Source: JAABRU01 sp050180235 (GTDB taxonomy: Bacteria > Desulfobacterota > Desulfobacteria > Desulfobacterales > Desulfococcaceae). Taken from it: a DNA stretch of 5,881 bases. The translations under genes were made by a program, and so were the position numbers. The notes below the pieces were generated by a model. That model had not been told where the DNA came from and did no database searches. It saw only the letters and a program-made list of their open reading frames with translations. Where the stretch lies: NCBI GenBank assembly GCA_050180235.1, contig JBFXEJ010000185.1:1-5881 (forward strand), read 5' to 3'. Positions 2,871-5,881 of this stretch are shown here, one piece after another (position 1 is the stretch's first letter; each line of letters opens with the position of its first letter).

Positions 2871-5735
2871 ATGGAAATCCTCATCACACCAAAACCGGAT
2901 GCTCAGACCGCTCTTTCCCTGAGAAAACATGCGGAACAGATAGACGGAATGCTTGACAATCCCTATTCCGGCGCAAAACCCGTTGCACAGACCGGGATTT
3001 TGGAGCAGTTCGGAAAATCTTTGTGGAATATCAGCGGCCTGAATGCCGAAGAACTGCGCAAAGCCATCAGCAGCGCAACAGATAAAGATGAAACCGTGCG
3101 CGTGATGGTCTGCGGTGATGAATTTCAGGATCTGCCCTGGGAACTGCTGTATCATGAATCCCCGGAACTCGGATTTCTGGGCCGTCATCCCCGGTGTGCC
3201 GTGATTCGCCGTATTTGGGGAGACGGCCTGACAACAGCGGAAACCGTTGCCCCGCCTTTCCGGATTCTCCTGTTCGTATCATCGCCGGATGACACGGACG
3301 CGGAAAAAAGCCGTCTGGATTATGAAAAAGAACAGGAACTTCTCTACACCGCTCTGGACAAATCCCTCAGCCGCAGGGAAATTGACATTGACGTGGCCGA
3401 AGACGGTTGTTTTGAAACCCTTGCAGACCGGCTTGGGAACCGGGCTTATCATGCCGTGATTCTGTCCATGCACGGCAATGAATCCGGCCTGCAGTTTGAG
3501 GATGCAGACACATTCCGGAAAAAAACCGTGAGCGGAACCGAACTTGCAGCGGAAATCGCACGTCTGCCCAAAGGACACCGGCCCGGACTTGCGGTTCTGT
3601 CCGCGTGCAAAAGCGCGGCATCTGTGGCAACCCAACTGCACAAGGCCGGAATTGGCCGGGTTCTGGGAATGCGGCTTTCCATCAGGGACGAGGCTGCTGC
3701 CGCGTTCAATGCGGAATTTTTTCAGCTTCTTGCACGCGGGGAACACCCGGCACGCGCGCTTACCCTTGCCCGTGATGAGATTGCCAAAGGAAAATGGCTT
3801 GGGTCCGGAACCGGGGATCCTTTTGCCCAGTGGTCTTTGCCTGTGCTGTTTGAAAGAACTGCGGACGGCCCCATGATTGATATATCTGCACAAAGGGAAG
3901 AGGCGGAACCGATCCGGCTTCCCACTGTGCTGGACGGCGACAAAACCGTATTCCTTCCCCAGCGTGCCGCATTCATTGGCAGAAGGCGGGAAATCCGGGA
4001 GTTTATGCGGGATTTTCTGAACGGAAAAACGCGTGCAGTCCTGTTCACCGGCCCCGGCGGAGTGGGAAAAACCGCGATTGCGGGTCTGTTTGCCCGAACC
4101 CTTTGGGAAAAAAAGCCCAATACCCGCATTCTGGGTTTTCAGGCCCCCTTTGATCTGCACACTTTGTATGAACCTTTGCGGGAACAGGCTTTTGACGGTG
4201 AGGAAGAGCCGACCCTGCAGGATTTTATTGCAAAAGAAAGCGACCGGAAGGAAATCATCCGCCGTGTGCTGGTGTCTTTGGCAAACCGCAAAAACCGGCC
4301 TTTGGCAATTGTGCTGGACAATCTGGAAAGCCTGCAGGATATGGAAACACTTGCCATAAACAGGGCGCAAAGCCTGTGGTTTCTGAAAACCGTATGCCAA
4401 CTCCCCGCACCCGTGCGCATTCTGCTGACCGGACGCTACACCATTGCGGATTTGGCGGGAACTGTTGCTGAATGCCCTGTGAATCAGGCTCCTTATGCCG
4501 ATATTCTGTGCCGGATGGAACGCCTGAACCTGCACAGCCGGATTTCCCTTGCGGAAAAACGCCGCGTGTATGCGGTTCTGGGCGGCAACCACCGCGCGGT
4601 GGAGTGGATGGCGCAACTGATGAATGACGCTCAACAAAAGGCAAAAGAAATCCTGACCGCGCTGGAAAAACTCAAAGCACCGCCGGATACGCCAGAAATC
4701 ATGATGGAAACGGTTTTGGAAGCCATGCGGGAAAACCTGCTTTTTTCCGAACTGCTGAAACGGCTCAGCCCGGCACAGAACCGCGTGCTGTGCGCCGCGT
4801 CCCTGTACCGTGTGCCTGTGAATGAAGACGGACTCACGGCAATTGGGGAAAAGCCTGAAATGCTTGCAGAAAACCGGAACCGGCTGCTGGATTATTCGCT
4901 TTTGGAAAAGGCGTGGAATCCGGTAATAAAAATGGATTATTTTCTGGTTCCGCCTGTGGTCAAATCCCTGCTCAAACATGGCTTCCGTGAAGAAGAGTTG
5001 AAAGATTTGCATGAAAAAATGGGGAGGTATCACAGGTTTCAGGGAAAGCATGTTTCCAAAATTTATCAAGACTATATAGAAGCCGTTTATCATTTCCGGC
5101 TGGCGGAAAAGCATGTTGAAGCGGATGAACTGGCTAACTATGTTGCAGATTTTTACTACCGAATCAGCAGCTTTGCAGAGGCAAATGCATTGGCAAAGGA
5201 GATTGTGGAAAGAAAAGAACCGCCTGCACCGTGCTGGGCATTGAATCAGTATGGATTATGTCAGTATGCTCTTGGATTTTATCATGAGGCTCTTTTTGCT
5301 TATGAAAAAGCCCTGCCGATTGCGCCGAACAAAAAAGACAAAGGCACGATCCTGAACAACATCAGTCAGATTTATGACGCACGGGGAGATTATGACACTG
5401 CGCTGAAATACCTTGAACAGAGTCTTGGGATAAGAAGGGAAATCGGCGACAAATCCGGCGAAGGCACGACCCTGAACAACATCAGTCAGATTTATGACGC
5501 ACGGGGAGATTATGACACTGCGATTTCCTTTCTTGAACAGAGCCTTGCGATATTTAAAGAAATTGGAGATAAAAAAAATGAAGGCACGACCCTGAACAAC
5601 ATCAGTCAGATTTATGACGCACGGGGAGATTATGACACTGCGCTGAAATATCTTGAACAGAGTCTTGGGATAAGAAGGGAAATCGGGGACAAATCCGGCG
5701 AAGGTACGACCCTGAACAACATCAGTCAGATATAA
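2871..5735 (+). CDS. CHAT protease - STAND NTPase - TPR protein, premature stop in TPR array
   Basis: The 954-residue product has three parts. Residues about 60-345 are a CHAT (caspase-like) protease domain: the LPWELLYHE motif, catalytic His201 in LSMHGNESG, catalytic Cys246 in VLSACKSA, and the typical helical end NAEFFQLLARGEHPARALTLAR. Residues about 365-640 are a STAND/AP-ATPase-type NTPase: entry motif FIGRRREI at 368, Walker A GPGGVGKT at 394-401, Walker B LAIVLDN ending in Asp483, an ILLTGR sensor with Arg522, and GGNHRAVEWM at 571 where relatives usually have a G-x-P motif. A helical region follows, then TPRs from about 787, ending in 40-residue repeats from 825. Known relatives are NLR-like sensors in which ligand binding by the repeats drives NTP-dependent assembly and activates the protease; the substrate here is unknown. 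It has no signal peptide, so it is cytoplasmic. A TAA at 5733 cuts the array, though the frame continues. Confidence 0.85.
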   Translation: MEILITPKPDAQTALSLRKHAEQIDGMLDNPYSGAKPVAQTGILEQFGKSLWNISGLNAEELRKAISSATDKDETVRVMVCGDEFQDLPWELLYHESPELGFLGRHPRCAVIRRIWGDGLTTAETVAPPFRILLFVSSPDDTDAEKSRLDYEKEQELLYTALDKSLSRREIDIDVAEDGCFETLADRLGNRAYHAVILSMHGNESGLQFEDADTFRKKTVSGTELAAEIARLPKGHRPGLAVLSACKSAASVATQLHKAGIGRVLGMRLSIRDEAAAAFNAEFFQLLARGEHPARALTLARDEIAKGKWLGSGTGDPFAQWSLPVLFERTADGPMIDISAQREEAEPIRLPTVLDGDKTVFLPQRAAFIGRRREIREFMRDFLNGKTRAVLFTGPGGVGKTAIAGLFARTLWEKKPNTRILGFQAPFDLHTLYEPLREQAFDGEEEPTLQDFIAKESDRKEIIRRVLVSLANRKNRPLAIVLDNLESLQDMETLAINRAQSLWFLKTVCQLPAPVRILLTGRYTIADLAGTVAECPVNQAPYADILCRMERLNLHSRISLAEKRRVYAVLGGNHRAVEWMAQLMNDAQQKAKEILTALEKLKAPPDTPEIMMETVLEAMRENLLFSELLKRLSPAQNRVLCAASLYRVPVNEDGLTAIGEKPEMLAENRNRLLDYSLLEKAWNPVIKMDYFLVPPVVKSLLKHGFREEELKDLHEKMGRYHRFQGKHVSKIYQDYIEAVYHFRLAEKHVEADELANYVADFYYRISSFAEANALAKEIVERKEPPAPCWALNQYGLCQYALGFYHEALFAYEKALPIAPNKKDKGTILNNISQIYDARGDYDTALKYLEQSLGIRREIGDKSGEGTTLNNISQIYDARGDYDTAISFLEQSLAIFKEIGDKKNEGTTLNNISQIYDARGDYDTALKYLEQSLGIRREIGDKSGEGTTLNNISQI

Positions 5736-5881
5736 GACTCACGGGGAGATTATGACACAGCGCTGAAATACCTTGAACAGAGTCTTGGGATAAGAAGGGA
5801 AATCGGGGACAAATCCGGCGAAGGCAGTACCCTGAACAACATGTCCACGATTTCTTATGGCCGTGGCGTTTATGAGACTGC
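5341..5881 (+). repeat. 120-bp tandem repeats encoding 40-residue TPRs
   Basis: Units start at 5341, 5461, 5581, 5701 and 5821 (the last cut by the window edge), with an exact 120-bp period. The first half (LNNISQIYDARGDYDTA) is almost invariant at the DNA level in units 1-3. The second half comes in two versions: LKYLEQSLGIRREIGDKSGE in units 1, 3 and 4, and ISFLEQSLAIFKEIGDKKNE in unit 2. The DNA identity means recent duplication or gene conversion. The motif is a kinesin-light-chain-like (TPR_12-like) helical pair. Confidence 0.9.
5736..5881 (+). pseudogene. In-frame TPR continuation beyond the premature stop
   Basis: Immediately after the TAA at 5733-5735 the same frame stays open to the window edge and encodes DSRGDYDTALKYLEQSLGIR, then REIGDKSGEGSTLNN and the diverged MSTISYGRGVYET. 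It is clearly the rest of unit 4 and the start of unit 5 of the same TPR array. No start codon with a ribosome binding site is visible, so it is translated only by readthrough, if at all. The true C-terminus of the ancestral protein lies outside the window. Confidence 0.75.

Noticed and set aside
2595..2956. Plus-strand frames of 72 and 109 residues across the tandem repeat
   Set aside because: They read straight through palindromes, repeat the same peptide twice because of the DNA duplication, and one overlaps the well-supported start at 2871.
3279..5114. 611-residue open frame on the minus strand opposite the CHAT-STAND gene
   Set aside because: It is antisense to a gene with clear protease and NTPase motifs. 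Its translation is rich in Phe, Gln, Arg and His with no domain, and there is no ribosome binding site. It is a codon-bias shadow.

Overview
The window looks like chromosomal accessory DNA from a Gram-negative bacterium. The coding DNA has moderate GC, start codons are preceded by AGGAG-type ribosome binding sites, and genes are small and spaced by palindromic dispersed repeats. The mix of an IS1-family element, toxin-antitoxin (TA) genes, GTAGGGTGGGCA-type repeats and a CHAT-NTPase-TPR protein resembles gene-rich Desulfobacterota such as the filamentous Desulfonema or multicellular magnetotactic relatives. That assignment is a weak inference; nothing here is a taxonomic marker.

Layout. Bases 1-357 are the right end of an IS1-family insertion sequence. 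The last codons of its transposase are split by a 192-bp non-coding MITE-like element (128-319) with related terminal inverted repeats and an 8-bp target duplication. After a repeat-containing gap (358-564) comes a run of small plus-strand genes: a two-helix membrane protein (565-990), a coiled-coil protein that is probably an antitoxin (1061-1369), its TumE/DUF6516-like toxin partner broken by a one-base frameshift (1380-1711), a four-cysteine zinc-ribbon protein (1742-1942), and an antitoxin-like/RelE-ParE-like pair overlapping by 4 bp (2023-2241, 2238-2507).

Bases 2510-2870 hold no gene. They contain a hairpin, two tandem copies of a 135/136-bp palindrome-rich repeat and a perfect CCCGGCAAT/ATTGCCGGG palindrome. 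From 2871 runs a large gene for a CHAT-protease - STAND/AP-ATPase - TPR protein, the same plan as NLR-like bacterial immune sensors. Its TPR part ends in near-identical 120-bp (40-residue) repeats. The fourth repeat has an in-frame TAA at 5733, yet the same frame stays open to the window edge.

Working together (inference): the CHAT-STAND-TPR protein is a candidate ligand-triggered protease of a conflict or cell-suicide system, set in an island with two TA modules, a small membrane protein and an orphan zinc ribbon. Whether the small genes belong functionally to the CHAT gene cannot be shown from this window; the repeat block between them suggests a separate transcription unit. Signs of decay or rapid change (MITE in IS, frameshifted toxin, nonsense codon, tandem duplications) are frequent.
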